A DNA stretch of 20,521 bases from a virus. A model generated the notes under the pieces. It had not been told where the DNA came from. It did not search any database and worked only from the letters and a program-made list of their open reading frames with translations. A program made the translations under genes and the position numbers. Of this stretch, positions 12,255-18,933 are shown in pieces (within the stretch, counting starts at the first letter, position 1; each line of letters opens with the position of its first letter). The stretch is from the IMG/VR virus record IMGVR_UViG_3300003324_000599, positions 1-20,521 of that record, one strand, 5' to 3'.

Positions 12255-15218
12255 TCACGCCGCAGCCTCCATTTCCAGCATCGCGAACAGCGACGGCGTT
12301 TCGCGATCAGCGGCGGCCTCGCGGCAATAATGCACCGCGTCGCGCCACGAGACTTCGTTCAGCTCGACGCCGAAGCCGCGGCGACCAAGCTTCAGGGCCC
12401 TCATCGGCACGGTGCCGAGGCCGGCGAACGGATCGAACACGAGGTCGCCGGGATTGGAGTAGAGCCGGATCGTCCGGTCGACGATGTCGAACTGCAGCGG
12501 ACAGATATGCGCCTCGACGCGACGACGGCTCTGCTCGCTGTTCAAGGTCCGCATCCGCGCGACGTCGGTCCACACGTCGTCGCGAAGGCATCCCGGCTTC
12601 AAAACCGAAAAGGTCTTCGGCAACGCCTGGCGCTCGGCGAGGCCTTCGCCGATGGCGACGTGCGCCTCGTGGTCGTAGACGTCCTGGACCGACCATGCCG
12701 GGAACAGCTTTGCCAGCGCATCGGGCGGCATCAGCGCCAACTCGTCGGCCGTGAGCGGTCGATCGCCTGACGAGCGCCACAAGGCGTCAGCGTCGATTTG
12801 CCACCGCGCGAGGCTGTACTCCTCGGCATCCTTGGTGACCGGCTCGTCGGCATAGCCGTTCGACCGGTCAGTCGGCAGCTTGAAGAAGAGGAGCAGGAAC
12901 TCCGGCGAGCCGCAGCCCATCTTTGAGCTGTCTTTGCGCAGCTCCTTGTAGGTCAGGCGGTACGTCTGGTTGTTCTCGCGCACGACGTCGGTGGCGATGA
13001 ACCGAAGTCCCATGTAGCCGAAGCCGTGGCGGCGGAAGTGCGCGATCGTGTCGGCGTGGAACGGCTCGACCGTCGGCCGCGTCATGCCGGTCACCGAGGC
13101 GAACTGGATACGGTCCTTGACGTGGATCGCGGCGATCCGTCCGGGCTTCAGGATCCGCAGCAGCTCCGGCGTCAGGAAATCCATCTGCGCGAAGAAGTGC
13201 GCGTGATCGTCGGTGTGGCCGAAGTCGTTGTAGCTCTCGGAATATTCGTAATGGTTGCCGAACGGCACGGACGTGACGATGAGGTCGACCGAGTTGTCCG
13301 GCATGCGCCGGACCTCATCGACGCAATCGTTACGCACCATCGACCAGGCGCCGTCGCTTCCCGACGCTTCCTCGCGCTCGCAGCCGATGGTGCGTTTCAG
13401 GCTTTCCGCCGCGGCATCGTGGTTGAGGCCGAACTCGCGGATGATCTCGCTCATGCGCGCCATCAGCTCGTCGTGGCGTTGCCACTTCTGCTGGAGCGAG
13501 CGGAGGACTTCGGTCTCCGTCTCCGAATAGATAACGTCCACGACGCACGGCCGCTCTTGGCCGAAGCGGTGAATACGGTGGATGCTCTGGATGAAGTCCT
13601 GAAACTTGAACCCGATTCCAGCGAAGATCATCCGATTGCAGCGCTGAAGGTTGACGCCCGCGCCGTACATTGTCGGCTTGCTGATGAAGGCGGCCGTTTC
13701 GCCGCGCCGCCATTCTTCGAGCGTCAGCTCGCGCTTATCGAGCGACTGCGTGCCCGTAAGCGATGAGTAGGTCAGCCCTTCGGCGCTGACCGCTCTTTCG
13801 CAGGCCTTCTGCTCGTCGTTGAGGTCGCACCAGATGATGCACTGCTCAGATAGCGAATCGCCGCCCTCATGAGCTTCACATTCTCCTGGAATTGGCCGAT
13901 CGCCAGATTGCAGTGCTGGCAGAGAAGCCCTCGTACCTTCCCGGTCTGGTGGCAGTGATCGACTGCGAGCCTCTTCTTCGCTCGGCACGGCTTGCGGCAG
14001 ATCGCACAGGCGCTGCCCTGCTTCAGCAACAGGGCTTGGTAGTCTTCGAGGGTGATCCCGTACGACTTCAGATGGCTTTTCAGCTTTTCCAGCGGACGAG
14101 TCCGGCTGCGAGCATTCGCGTACCGCCGCGCCCTTTCCTGCTGCTGAGGACTGGCGGCATACAGCTCCCGCTTCCGCCGTCGAGCGGCCTCCTTCTGCTC
14201 CGGCGTCTTCTCCGGACGTTTGTATGTCTTGAGATACTCCCGCATGTAGGCCTTGCGGTCGAAGGAGCTGCGCGACTTTTGCAATCCTGACATCAATGCT
14301 CTTCCTCTTCGCTCGGCTGGCGTCCACGACGCCGATCGCAGCGTCGGCAATCAGACGACGCTGCCCATTGGATTCAGTGCCAGCGTCGGACAGGTCCGCC
14401 TCGACCATGTGATACCTGACTTCGAACGGCGGCAGGTCGTAGCCTTCATCCGAGAAACCGAGGTCGGACGGCTTCTGCAGGAACACGCCCCACGAGTTGA
14501 GCCACAGCCAGAACTCGGCTTCCTTGTGCGGGTAGAGCGTGAGGTCGTTGGCCTTCTCGCTGTTGCGCTGGAAAAAGCGGGTGAGCGCCTGGCCGGTGTC
14601 CATGACGCCGAGGAAGCCGGCATAGTGGATCAGCTCCTTGTACCGGTTCGGCGAAGGCGTGGCCGTGGCGACGTGCCGGTAGGGCACGGCGTCGAACAGC
14701 GGCAGGAACTCCTGGTAGGTCTTCGAGCCGTAGGACCGCAGCACCGAGGCCTCGTCGAGCGACGCCCAGCCGAACCGGCCGACGTCGATCTTGCCCTCGC
14801 GCACGCTCTCGTAGTTGGTGAGGAAGATCGGCGGCTCGACGTCGTTGTCGGGGTCGAGCGCGTCGATCTCGGCGTCGGATTTGACGAACGCGACCTTGAT
14901 GTCGAGCAGTGCGGCGTCGATCATGAACTCGCGCCGGACGCCGAGCGGAAGGACGATCAGCCCTAGGCAGCCGGTCTTCGTTGTAATCAGCCGTCCGATC
15001 TCCAGCTGCATCATCGTCTTCTGAAGGCCGAAGCTCGCGAAGATGCCGCGCCGCCCGCCCTGAACCGCCCATCGGACGATATGGCGGACGTGCTCCTTCA
15101 TCGGACGGCCGTCGGTCAGGTGCGACTGGACCTCGTCGAGCTCGCACGGCAGGCCGACGCTCGCCGGCGATGCGATCTTCGCCTCGAGGAAGGCGCGGTA
15201 TGGATCGGGCGCGTTCAA
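12255..15218 (-). CDS. SNF2-like helicase fused to beta-class DNA methyltransferase, interrupted by an HNH insertion
   Basis: The 987-codon frame has three parts. Residues 1 to about 319 are the first helicase lobe: a Walker A-like FGLQKT at 63-68 (Gln where Gly is usual), DEAS at 155-158 and ATATPSPN at 184-191. Residues about 457-600 are the second lobe, with IHRIHRFGQ (motif VI) near 546-554. Residues about 625-987 are a methyltransferase with TSVPF at 649-653 as the catalytic motif and DPFAGLG at 929-935 as the SAM site; that order marks the beta class, acting on adenine N6 or cytosine N4. Between the lobes, residues about 310-456 resemble no helicase and are the out-of-frame reading of an HNH gene. 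The start is TTG 15218, overlapping the upstream TGA, with GGAG 6 nt upstream. Whether one long protein is made is unknown. Confidence 0.85.
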   Translation of the reverse strand: MNAPDPYRAFLEAKIASPASVGLPCELDEVQSHLTDGRPMKEHVRHIVRWAVQGGRRGIFASFGLQKTMMQLEIGRLITTKTGCLGLIVLPLGVRREFMIDAALLDIKVAFVKSDAEIDALDPDNDVEPPIFLTNYESVREGKIDVGRFGWASLDEASVLRSYGSKTYQEFLPLFDAVPYRHVATATPSPNRYKELIHYAGFLGVMDTGQALTRFFQRNSEKANDLTLYPHKEAEFWLWLNSWGVFLQKPSDLGFSDEGYDLPPFEVRYHMVEADLSDAGTESNGQRRLIADAAIGVVDASRAKRKSIDVRIAKVAQLLRPQGLHAGVSQDIQTSGEDAGAEGGRSTAEAGAVCRQSSAAGKGAAVRECSQPDSSAGKAEKPSEVVRDHPRRLPSPVAEAGQRLCDLPQAVPSEEEARSRSLPPDREGTRASLPALQSGDRPIPGECEAHEGGDSLSEQCIIWCDLNDEQKACERAVSAEGLTYSSLTGTQSLDKRELTLEEWRRGETAAFISKPTMYGAGVNLQRCNRMIFAGIGFKFQDFIQSIHRIHRFGQERPCVVDVIYSETETEVLRSLQQKWQRHDELMARMSEIIREFGLNHDAAAESLKRTIGCEREEASGSDGAWSMVRNDCVDEVRRMPDNSVDLIVTSVPFGNHYEYSESYNDFGHTDDHAHFFAQMDFLTPELLRILKPGRIAAIHVKDRIQFASVTGMTRPTVEPFHADTIAHFRRHGFGYMGLRFIATDVVRENNQTYRLTYKELRKDSSKMGCGSPEFLLLFFKLPTDRSNGYADEPVTKDAEEYSLARWQIDADALWRSSGDRPLTADELALMPPDALAKLFPAWSVQDVYDHEAHVAIGEGLAERQALPKTFSVLKPGCLRDDVWTDVARMRTLNSEQSRRRVEAHICPLQFDIVDRTIRLYSNPGDLVFDPFAGLGTVPMRALKLGRRGFGVELNEVSWRDAVHYCREAAADRETPSLFAMLEMEAAA
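13772..14293 (-). CDS. HNH endonuclease (phage endonuclease VII type) nested inside the helicase gene
   Basis: This ORF is offset one base from the helicase frame. It has its own ATG at 14293, with AGAGGAAGAG at about 14299-14308 as ribosome site. The product carries the endonuclease VII form of the HNH fold: CAIC at 96-99, VDHCH at 111-115 and LLCQHCN at 123-129, then a short helix MRAAIRYL at 142-149. A basic N-terminal region (MREYLKTYKRPEKTPEQKE) precedes it. After RYL the ORF only continues in the wrong frame of the helicase, so residues after about 150 are probably not part of the ancestral domain. The first 11 residues also overlap helicase sequence, so the inserted module seems to be about 14260 to 13852. 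A homing endonuclease that invaded the gene is the simplest reading. Confidence 0.85.
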   Translation of the reverse strand: MSGLQKSRSSFDRKAYMREYLKTYKRPEKTPEQKEAARRRKRELYAASPQQQERARRYANARSRTRPLEKLKSHLKSYGITLEDYQALLLKQGSACAICRKPCRAKKRLAVDHCHQTGKVRGLLCQHCNLAIGQFQENVKLMRAAIRYLSSASSGATSTTSRRPAKERSAPKG

Positions 15219-15568
15219 GCTGCCGCTCCAAACATCATCCCGACAGGCGCGCGGCTATGCCTGCATCCGATGTCGTGACGAGTGCCGCAACGCGGGCACG
15301 GATCGCGATCGACGGGTGGTGCGAGAGGAATGACCGGCTCGGCTCGGCGGATGCCGGCCGCGGTCCGCCCGACGGGCTTGCCGTCGACGTGGCAACCGTA
15401 TTCCGGAATGAGGCCGCCAGCGCGAAGCCGTTTCCAGATTGCCGGACGCTGGACGTCGTACTTCGTGGCGAGGTAGCCGATGACGCTCTCCTGAGCCTCG
15501 CCGGCAGCAATCGCGGCCTCGTAAAGCTCGCAAGTCTCGCGCGTGATGGGCCAGAGACCGATGCTCAT
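15215..15568 (-). CDS. Small DNA-binding protein with HTH and Cys/His cluster, 117 aa
   Basis: ATG 15568 overlaps the stop of the small upstream gene (ATGA), and its TGA overlaps the TTG start of the helicase gene. The N-terminal half has an HTH-like pattern (AQESVIGYLATKYDVQRP, AIWKRLRAGG). The C-terminal half has CPRCGTRHDIGCRH (two Cys, then His, Cys, His), a possible zinc site. It could be a regulator or a replication accessory of the methyltransferase-helicase. No family assigned. Confidence 0.7.
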   Translation of the reverse strand: MSIGLWPITRETCELYEAAIAAGEAQESVIGYLATKYDVQRPAIWKRLRAGGLIPEYGCHVDGKPVGRTAAGIRRAEPVIPLAPPVDRDPCPRCGTRHDIGCRHSRAPVGMMFGAAA

Positions 15569-15738
15569 GACGCTTGCGGTCCCAGTTCTTTGCGGATGCG
15601 CGAGAACGGGCTGTTCGCGTAATCTCGGTTGAGGCCGAGGCGCTCAGCGGCGGTCGAAACGTCGCCGCACTCCGCCAATTCCTCGGCGAAGCGGTCGATC
15701 ACACGCTCGCCGCGCGGCTTTCGCCTCCCCCACGCCAT
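15565..15738 (-). CDS. Small HTH-like protein, 57 aa
   Basis: ATG 15738 overlaps the TGA of the VRR-NUC gene by one base and its own stop overlaps the next ATG (ATGA), so both ends are coupled. The product begins MAWGRRKPRGERVIDRFAEE and continues GDVSTAAERLGLNRDYAN and SRIRKELGPQAS. The pattern of a helix, a turn at GLNRD and a basic helix suggests a small DNA-binding protein. Too short for many gene finders. Confidence 0.65.
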   Translation of the reverse strand: MAWGRRKPRGERVIDRFAEELAECGDVSTAAERLGLNRDYANSPFSRIRKELGPQAS

Positions 15739-16124
15739 CACGCAGCGACCTTCGCTTCGGTGATGACTGTGGCGCGCAGGATGACACCCCAGGCGCGAAG
15801 GCAGCGCTCGACCTCTTCCACCGATCGAACGACGGCGACCTTTGCGCCGGCGGCCACCATTCTGCCTTGTGTAAGTTTTTGCGCTTCAGTGAGCGATCCG
15901 GACTTGCTCTTAACCTCGAAGCCGTAAAGCCGGCCGTCGATTAGACAGAGTAGATCGGGAATGCCGGGAACGACGCCCAACCCCCTGAGTAGCGCAGTTT
16001 CCCATTTTGCACGGGTGCCGCGCTGGTTGGGTGTGTGCCATACGAGCGCATCGGCGGGCAGAGAGATGGCCAGGAACTGCAGAATGCTTTTCTGCGCCGC
16101 CTCTTCTGGATGAGCGCGCCGCAT
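15738..16124 (-). CDS. VRR-NUC domain nuclease, 128 aa
   Basis: The PD-(D/E)XK nuclease core of VRR-NUC is visible as GIPDLL at 54-59 (Asp57), then LYGFEVKSKSG at 67-77 (Glu70 and Lys72), then LTEAQ. An N-terminal EEAAQKSILQFL helix precedes it. Stand-alone VRR-NUC proteins of phage are structure-selective nucleases that cut branched or junction DNA, related to FAN1 in eukaryotes. A role in resolving replication or recombination intermediates would fit. ATG 16124 is coupled (TGATG) to the HNH gene before it. Confidence 0.88.
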   Translation of the reverse strand: MRRAHPEEAAQKSILQFLAISLPADALVWHTPNQRGTRAKWETALLRGLGVVPGIPDLLCLIDGRLYGFEVKSKSGSLTEAQKLTQGRMVAAGAKVAVVRSVEEVERCLRAWGVILRATVITEAKVAA

Positions 16125-16690
16125 CAGCTGGCAACCTTCGATCTGCGCTGGCGGCCCAGCTCAAGCCCGCCAAGGTCCAAGCGACCCTTTTGAAGAGCGT
16201 CCCGGACGTTCTCTTCGTTCGTTCCCCACCAAAGGTGGTCTGGATTAGTGCACGGCGGATTGTCGCATTTGTGGCACGCGAAATGCATTGGTGACGGGCG
16301 CGGCCGACCGTGCAGTTCAAGCGAAACGTGCGTCGCCTGGACAGGCCTTTTGTCCACCGACAGCTTGGGATAGCCGTTTGCATCACAATGTCCGGACCAG
16401 GACCAACAGCCATTCGGACCGTTTTTTTCGACTTTCTCGAAAAATCGTTCGGCAACTGGCCGCCGCTGGCTCGCTGAGCGCTTCGCCGAAGCCGCTGCCG
16501 TGTGTGTAGCGGCAATCCTGCGACGACGGACTTCATCAGGAGAAAGACGGAAACCGGCGCGCTTCGCGGCGAGTCGGGCGCCAGTATCGGAAAGCCCAAA
16601 CGGGGCATCGGCTTCTTCGAAGGATTTGCCGGATGCGACGGACGCCGCGATTGCCTCGTTTCGCGCAGCTCTCGCCGCGCGAGCACTCAC
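16124..16690 (-). CDS. HNH endonuclease with HTH-like N-terminus, 188 aa
   Basis: The HNH core reads GCWSWSGHCDANGYP, then ATHVSLELHG (His121), then FACHKCDNPPCTNPDHLWWG (Cys139, Cys142, Cys147, His152), then NEENVRDALQKG. This is the pattern of phage HNH_3-type endonucleases. The N-terminal 75 residues are Ala/Arg-rich (NEAIAASVASGKSFEEAD, then GLSDTGARLAAKRAG), with an HTH-like element that probably targets DNA. It starts at GTG 16690, overlapping the previous TGA (GTGA). A free-standing homing-type or branch-processing enzyme are both possible. Confidence 0.85.
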   Translation of the reverse strand: MSARAARAARNEAIAASVASGKSFEEADAPFGLSDTGARLAAKRAGFRLSPDEVRRRRIAATHTAAASAKRSASQRRPVAERFFEKVEKNGPNGCWSWSGHCDANGYPKLSVDKRPVQATHVSLELHGRPRPSPMHFACHKCDNPPCTNPDHLWWGTNEENVRDALQKGRLDLGGLELGRQRRSKVAS

Positions 16691-17022
16691 TCAAACCTCC
16701 ATGAGCTGGCCCGCCAAACGATGGCGTTACGCTTGCTGTCGTTGAGATGTCGAACGCCGGTGTCGACGATCTTGTCGAGCGCCGACAATTCGCTGAACCG
16801 CGGACGGATGCTGAGCTTGTCGACCTGCAGATGCTCGGCGCACTCGTCGGCCGTCATCGGGCCATGGAGCATCAGCGCGTCGAGACAGAGCTGCTGCAGT
16901 CGCGCCGCCTTGGGCTTCACGTGTTCCGCAGCGGCTTGGGCCGTGTCGCGGGCCTTCCAGCCAGGCGAGAGCGGATACGGCTCTTCCAGTCTGCTGAAGA
17001 GGTCCCCAGCCGGATGGTTCAC
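16687..17022 (-). CDS. Winged-helix DNA-binding protein, 111 aa
   Basis: Starts at ATG 17022 in an ATGA overlap with the gene before and ends in a GTGA overlap with the HNH gene. Residues about 38-90 look like a winged helix: LDALMLHGPMTADECAEHL, then LSIRPRFSELSALDKIVDTG as the second and recognition helices, with a beta wing around GVRHL and AIVWRA. Regulators of this type often sit among early phage genes. No ligand-binding domain is present. Confidence 0.75.
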   Translation of the reverse strand: MNHPAGDLFSRLEEPYPLSPGWKARDTAQAAAEHVKPKAARLQQLCLDALMLHGPMTADECAEHLQVDKLSIRPRFSELSALDKIVDTGVRHLNDSKRNAIVWRASSWRFE

Positions 17023-17471
17023 GCGACTGATCCTTTCGGACCGAGCCGCGCGAGCTGCGCATTGATGGCGTCGCGGGCGTTCTCAAGGGTCGAGCGATTG
17101 GCGCGAATGTCGTCGTCGGAGAGGTCGCCGTCCTCGCGCGCCTCTTCTATCGCGAGCGCGGCGGCCAGGATGCGATGCTGCGTCTGGTTGCAGGAGATGC
17201 GGTCGCCGCAGCCTTCGATCAGGCGATCGAGCGAGCCGGTGAACCTGCCGCCCCACGCCTTGCGGCCCTTGGCGAAGGCGACGATGCCCATCTCGGCGGT
17301 GCCGTCGGCATATTTCGCCGCCTGGTCGTCGGACTTACCAAGCACCTCGCCGATGTCGACCCACGTAAGACCGTCTTCGCTTCTGATGAGCGAGAGATCG
17401 TCGCCGATCGCGGAAAGCACCGATGAAGCGGTAATCGCGCGCGGTTTGCCGTGGATTTGCGGGGCGCTCAC
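17019..17471 (-). CDS. Hypothetical early phage protein, 150 aa
   Basis: The start is GTG 17471, with GGGAG about 9 nt upstream and a GTGA overlap with a 14-codon ORF. The N-terminal half has an HTH-like arrangement (LTWVDIGEVLGKSDDQAAKY) followed by AFAKGRKAWGGRFTGSL. The C-terminal half is helical and acidic (LAIEEAREDGDLSDDDIR, STLENARDAINAQLARLG). It is the second or third gene of the leftward transcript and probably regulatory, but I know of no function. Confidence 0.65.
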   Translation of the reverse strand: MSAPQIHGKPRAITASSVLSAIGDDLSLIRSEDGLTWVDIGEVLGKSDDQAAKYADGTAEMGIVAFAKGRKAWGGRFTGSLDRLIEGCGDRISCNQTQHRILAAALAIEEAREDGDLSDDDIRANRSTLENARDAINAQLARLGPKGSVA

Positions 17472-17512
17472 AGGTTAGCGCTCCCAACATGGACGATCTC
17501 GGCTGGCTTCAT
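17468..17512 (-). CDS. 14-codon coupling ORF after cro
   Basis: ATG 17512 overlaps the cro stop (ATGA) and its own TGA overlaps the GTG of the next gene. The product would be MKPAEIVHVGSANL. It fills the entire gap between the two genes, so it may serve to carry ribosomes onward and need not encode a functional peptide. It also overlaps the ribosome site of the next gene. Confidence 0.3.
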   Translation of the reverse strand: MKPAEIVHVGSANL

Positions 17513-17709
17513 GCTGCGGCGCTCGCCTCAGCCGGAGGATCAGGGAGCTTCACGCCTCTCTGTTCGGCGATGAGCTTCAGGTGAGCGAGCCGCGAAGACG
17601 GAATGCCAATCTTTCGCCAGCTGTGCACAGTCGAAGTTGGCGCTTCGGTCGCAAGCGCTACAGCGGTTGTTCCGCCTAGCGCGTCGATGACTTGGTCTGC
17701 GTAGGTCAT
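17509..17709 (-). CDS. cro: Cro-like HTH repressor, 66 aa
   Basis: First gene of the leftward transcript, divergent from the repressor. The sequence (MTYADQVIDALGGTTAVAL, then TSTVHSWRKIGIPSSRLAHL) resembles the small HTH family known as carph-isopro or YdaS-like, Cro analogues of alphaproteobacterial phages. It has one HTH, with TSTVHSWRK as the recognition helix, and no other domain. An operator at 17721-17733 lies 11 bp upstream of its ATG. The leader is very short or absent and I see no ribosome site, so a leaderless mRNA is possible. Confidence 0.85.
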   Translation of the reverse strand: MTYADQVIDALGGTTAVALATEAPTSTVHSWRKIGIPSSRLAHLKLIAEQRGVKLPDPPAEASAAA

Positions 17710-17720
17710 GCGATGAGATA

Positions 17721-17782
17721 TGCGATAATCGGAACTTCATCGCAAGCTTTTTCTTCCGATAATCGCGATTGCGATAATCGCA
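17721..17782. promoter_or_regulatory. Operator array between cro and the repressor (three sites)
   Basis: Three copies of a 13-bp near-palindrome centred on CGATAATCG occur: TGCGATAATCGGA at 17721-17733, TCCGATAATCGCG at 17755-17767 and TGCGATAATCGCA at 17770-17782. The third is a perfect palindrome around its central A. AATCGCGATT at 17761-17770 links the second and third. The divergent promoters must lie here; GATAAT within the third site is a fair -10 for the repressor, so bound protein would block it. Three sites between two divergent regulators recall the lambda right operator. Confidence 0.8.
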
Positions 17783-17805
17783 GAGACGTGTCCTATGTGA
17801 GGGGC

Positions 17806-18471
17806 ATGGCGGGACGGCGGGCGCAGCAGCCTGAAGCGATAGAGATTTTCCAACGCCTGGAAGCGTTGGGGATCAAGCAGCGCGACCTCGCGCAAGCTCT
17901 GGGCATAGAAGAAAACAAGCTCTCAAAGGCGAAGGTTGGTGAGAGGCAGTTAAAGGCAAGCGAGGTACTGAAGGCTCGAGAGTGGTTGGCCAATGTTGAG
18001 CGCAGCCGACGGGCCGGATTCATGCTTACCGCTCCGGATGAGCCTGTCGGTCCGATGCAGCTCTCCTATGTGTCGATCGACATCATGCCGACATTTGCCG
18101 GCATGGGCGGCGGAGGAACCGGCGAGGGCGATGTCGAGCGGGCGCTCGTGCCGCGTTACCTAATCGAAGACGTGTTCCGCGGCGCGCCATCAGATTTCGT
18201 CATCATCCGTACGCGCGGCGACAGCATGAGCCCGGATTTCGAGCACGACGACGAGCTGCTGTGCGACAAGCGCGACCGCAATCCTGTCCAGCCTGGTCCG
18301 TTCGCGGTATGGGATGCTGACGAGGAGGCGTATGTCGTGAAGAACGTAGAGAAGCTGCCGGGCGGTCGCTTCCGCATATTCTCGACGAACACCAAATACA
18401 CGCCGGCTGAGGTCTCGCGCGAAGAGACGCACATCATCGGGAGGCCTGTATGGTATGGGCGCCGGCTCTGA
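17806..18471 (+). CDS. LexA/CI-like autocleaving phage repressor (S24 family)
   Basis: Maintains lysogeny by binding the operators and is inactivated by RecA-stimulated self-cleavage. An N-terminal HTH lies at about residues 18-48 (KQRDLAQALGIEENKLSKAK). A Gly-rich linker with Ala98-Gly99 (FAGMGGGGTG) is the candidate cleavage region. The peptidase-like fold at about 125-221 has GDSMSP with catalytic Ser140, and AYVVKN with Lys179 as general base. I chose ATG 17806, with GAGG just upstream (221 aa); longer readings would run through the operators. The gene points rightward, toward the recombination operon, and overlaps the next gene by 22 nt. Confidence 0.93.
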   Translation: MAGRRAQQPEAIEIFQRLEALGIKQRDLAQALGIEENKLSKAKVGERQLKASEVLKAREWLANVERSRRAGFMLTAPDEPVGPMQLSYVSIDIMPTFAGMGGGGTGEGDVERALVPRYLIEDVFRGAPSDFVIIRTRGDSMSPDFEHDDELLCDKRDRNPVQPGPFAVWDADEEAYVVKNVEKLPGGRFRIFSTNTKYTPAEVSREETHIIGRPVWYGRRL

Positions 18472-18845
18472 TCTTGGCGGGTCAGGCAATGGCCGTGACG
18501 CTTCAGCACCAGGTGCCCATGCCCTCGACTCGCCCCATAACGGCCGCCGAGAGGTCCGCCATTGCGCGAGCGGTCAGCGACCAGCTTAGAGACCCCGAAG
18601 ACGCTCGTTTCCGTTGGACGCCGAACATAGGCGCAAACGGGCGCTACTGCGGCCTCGTTAATGGCCAGAACGGTTACGGCGGTTATGCAGGCTACCGTCC
18701 ATTTCAGGTCAGCGTTGCTAGGGCACCTGACGGCGCCATCATGGTCCGAGATGTCACAATCGGCTTGAACCCCGATTTTGCCGAAGCGATTACCAGCGGC
18801 TGCTCAATGGCCGGGCTCGACTTGCAAAAGGCCGAGCCGAATTGA
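18450..18845 (+). CDS. Probable exported protein downstream of the repressor, 131 aa (lysogenic-conversion candidate)
   Basis: ATG 18450 lies inside the 3' end of the repressor gene, with GGGAGG 5 nt upstream. The N-terminus (VWAPALILAGQAMAVTL) is hydrophobic and looks like a short signal peptide, although it lacks a basic residue before the hydrophobic part. The mature part has an acidic helix (TAAERSAIARAVSDQLRDPE) and the pattern YCGLVNGQNGYGGYAGY, PFQVSVA, which I have seen in small secreted proteins of alphaproteobacteria but cannot name. Cotranscription with the repressor would give expression in the lysogen. No function assigned. Confidence 0.7.
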   Translation: MVWAPALILAGQAMAVTLQHQVPMPSTRPITAAERSAIARAVSDQLRDPEDARFRWTPNIGANGRYCGLVNGQNGYGGYAGYRPFQVSVARAPDGAIMVRDVTIGLNPDFAEAITSGCSMAGLDLQKAEPN

Positions 18846-18866
18846 ATCGGAAGAAAGTTTCCGATT
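18845..18866 (+). terminator. Stem-loop after the repressor operon, possible terminator
   Basis: AATCGGAA (18845-18852) pairs perfectly with TTCCGATT (18859-18866) around the loop GAAAGT, directly after the stop codon. A short T-run (CATTTTCT) follows only after five other bases, so it is a weak intrinsic terminator at best. Its right arm is also part of an operator-like site, so it may instead be part of the operator. Confidence 0.4.
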
Positions 18867-18908
18867 GTCGCATTTTCTAGATTGACGGACTTCCGATAAT
18901 CGCATAGT
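18859..18908 (+). promoter_or_regulatory. Operator pair and promoter region for the rightward operon
   Basis: Two more operator copies occur here: TCCGATTGTCGCA at 18860-18872 and TCCGATAATCGCA at 18892-18904, 32 bp apart. TTGACG at 18882-18887 is a good -35 element. The best -10 candidate, CATAGT at 18903-18908, leaves only a 15-bp spacer and is weak. The second operator would lie over the spacer, so the same repressor probably silences this operon. Confidence 0.65.
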
Positions 18909-18933
18909 CAGTTCCTCGAAAATGAGGAACGCT

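Noticed and set aside
13852-14293. Group I intron or intein around the HNH gene
   Set aside because: The HNH ORF fills nearly the whole insert, leaving no room for an intron core. It is out of frame with the host protein and lacks splicing motifs, so it is not an intein.
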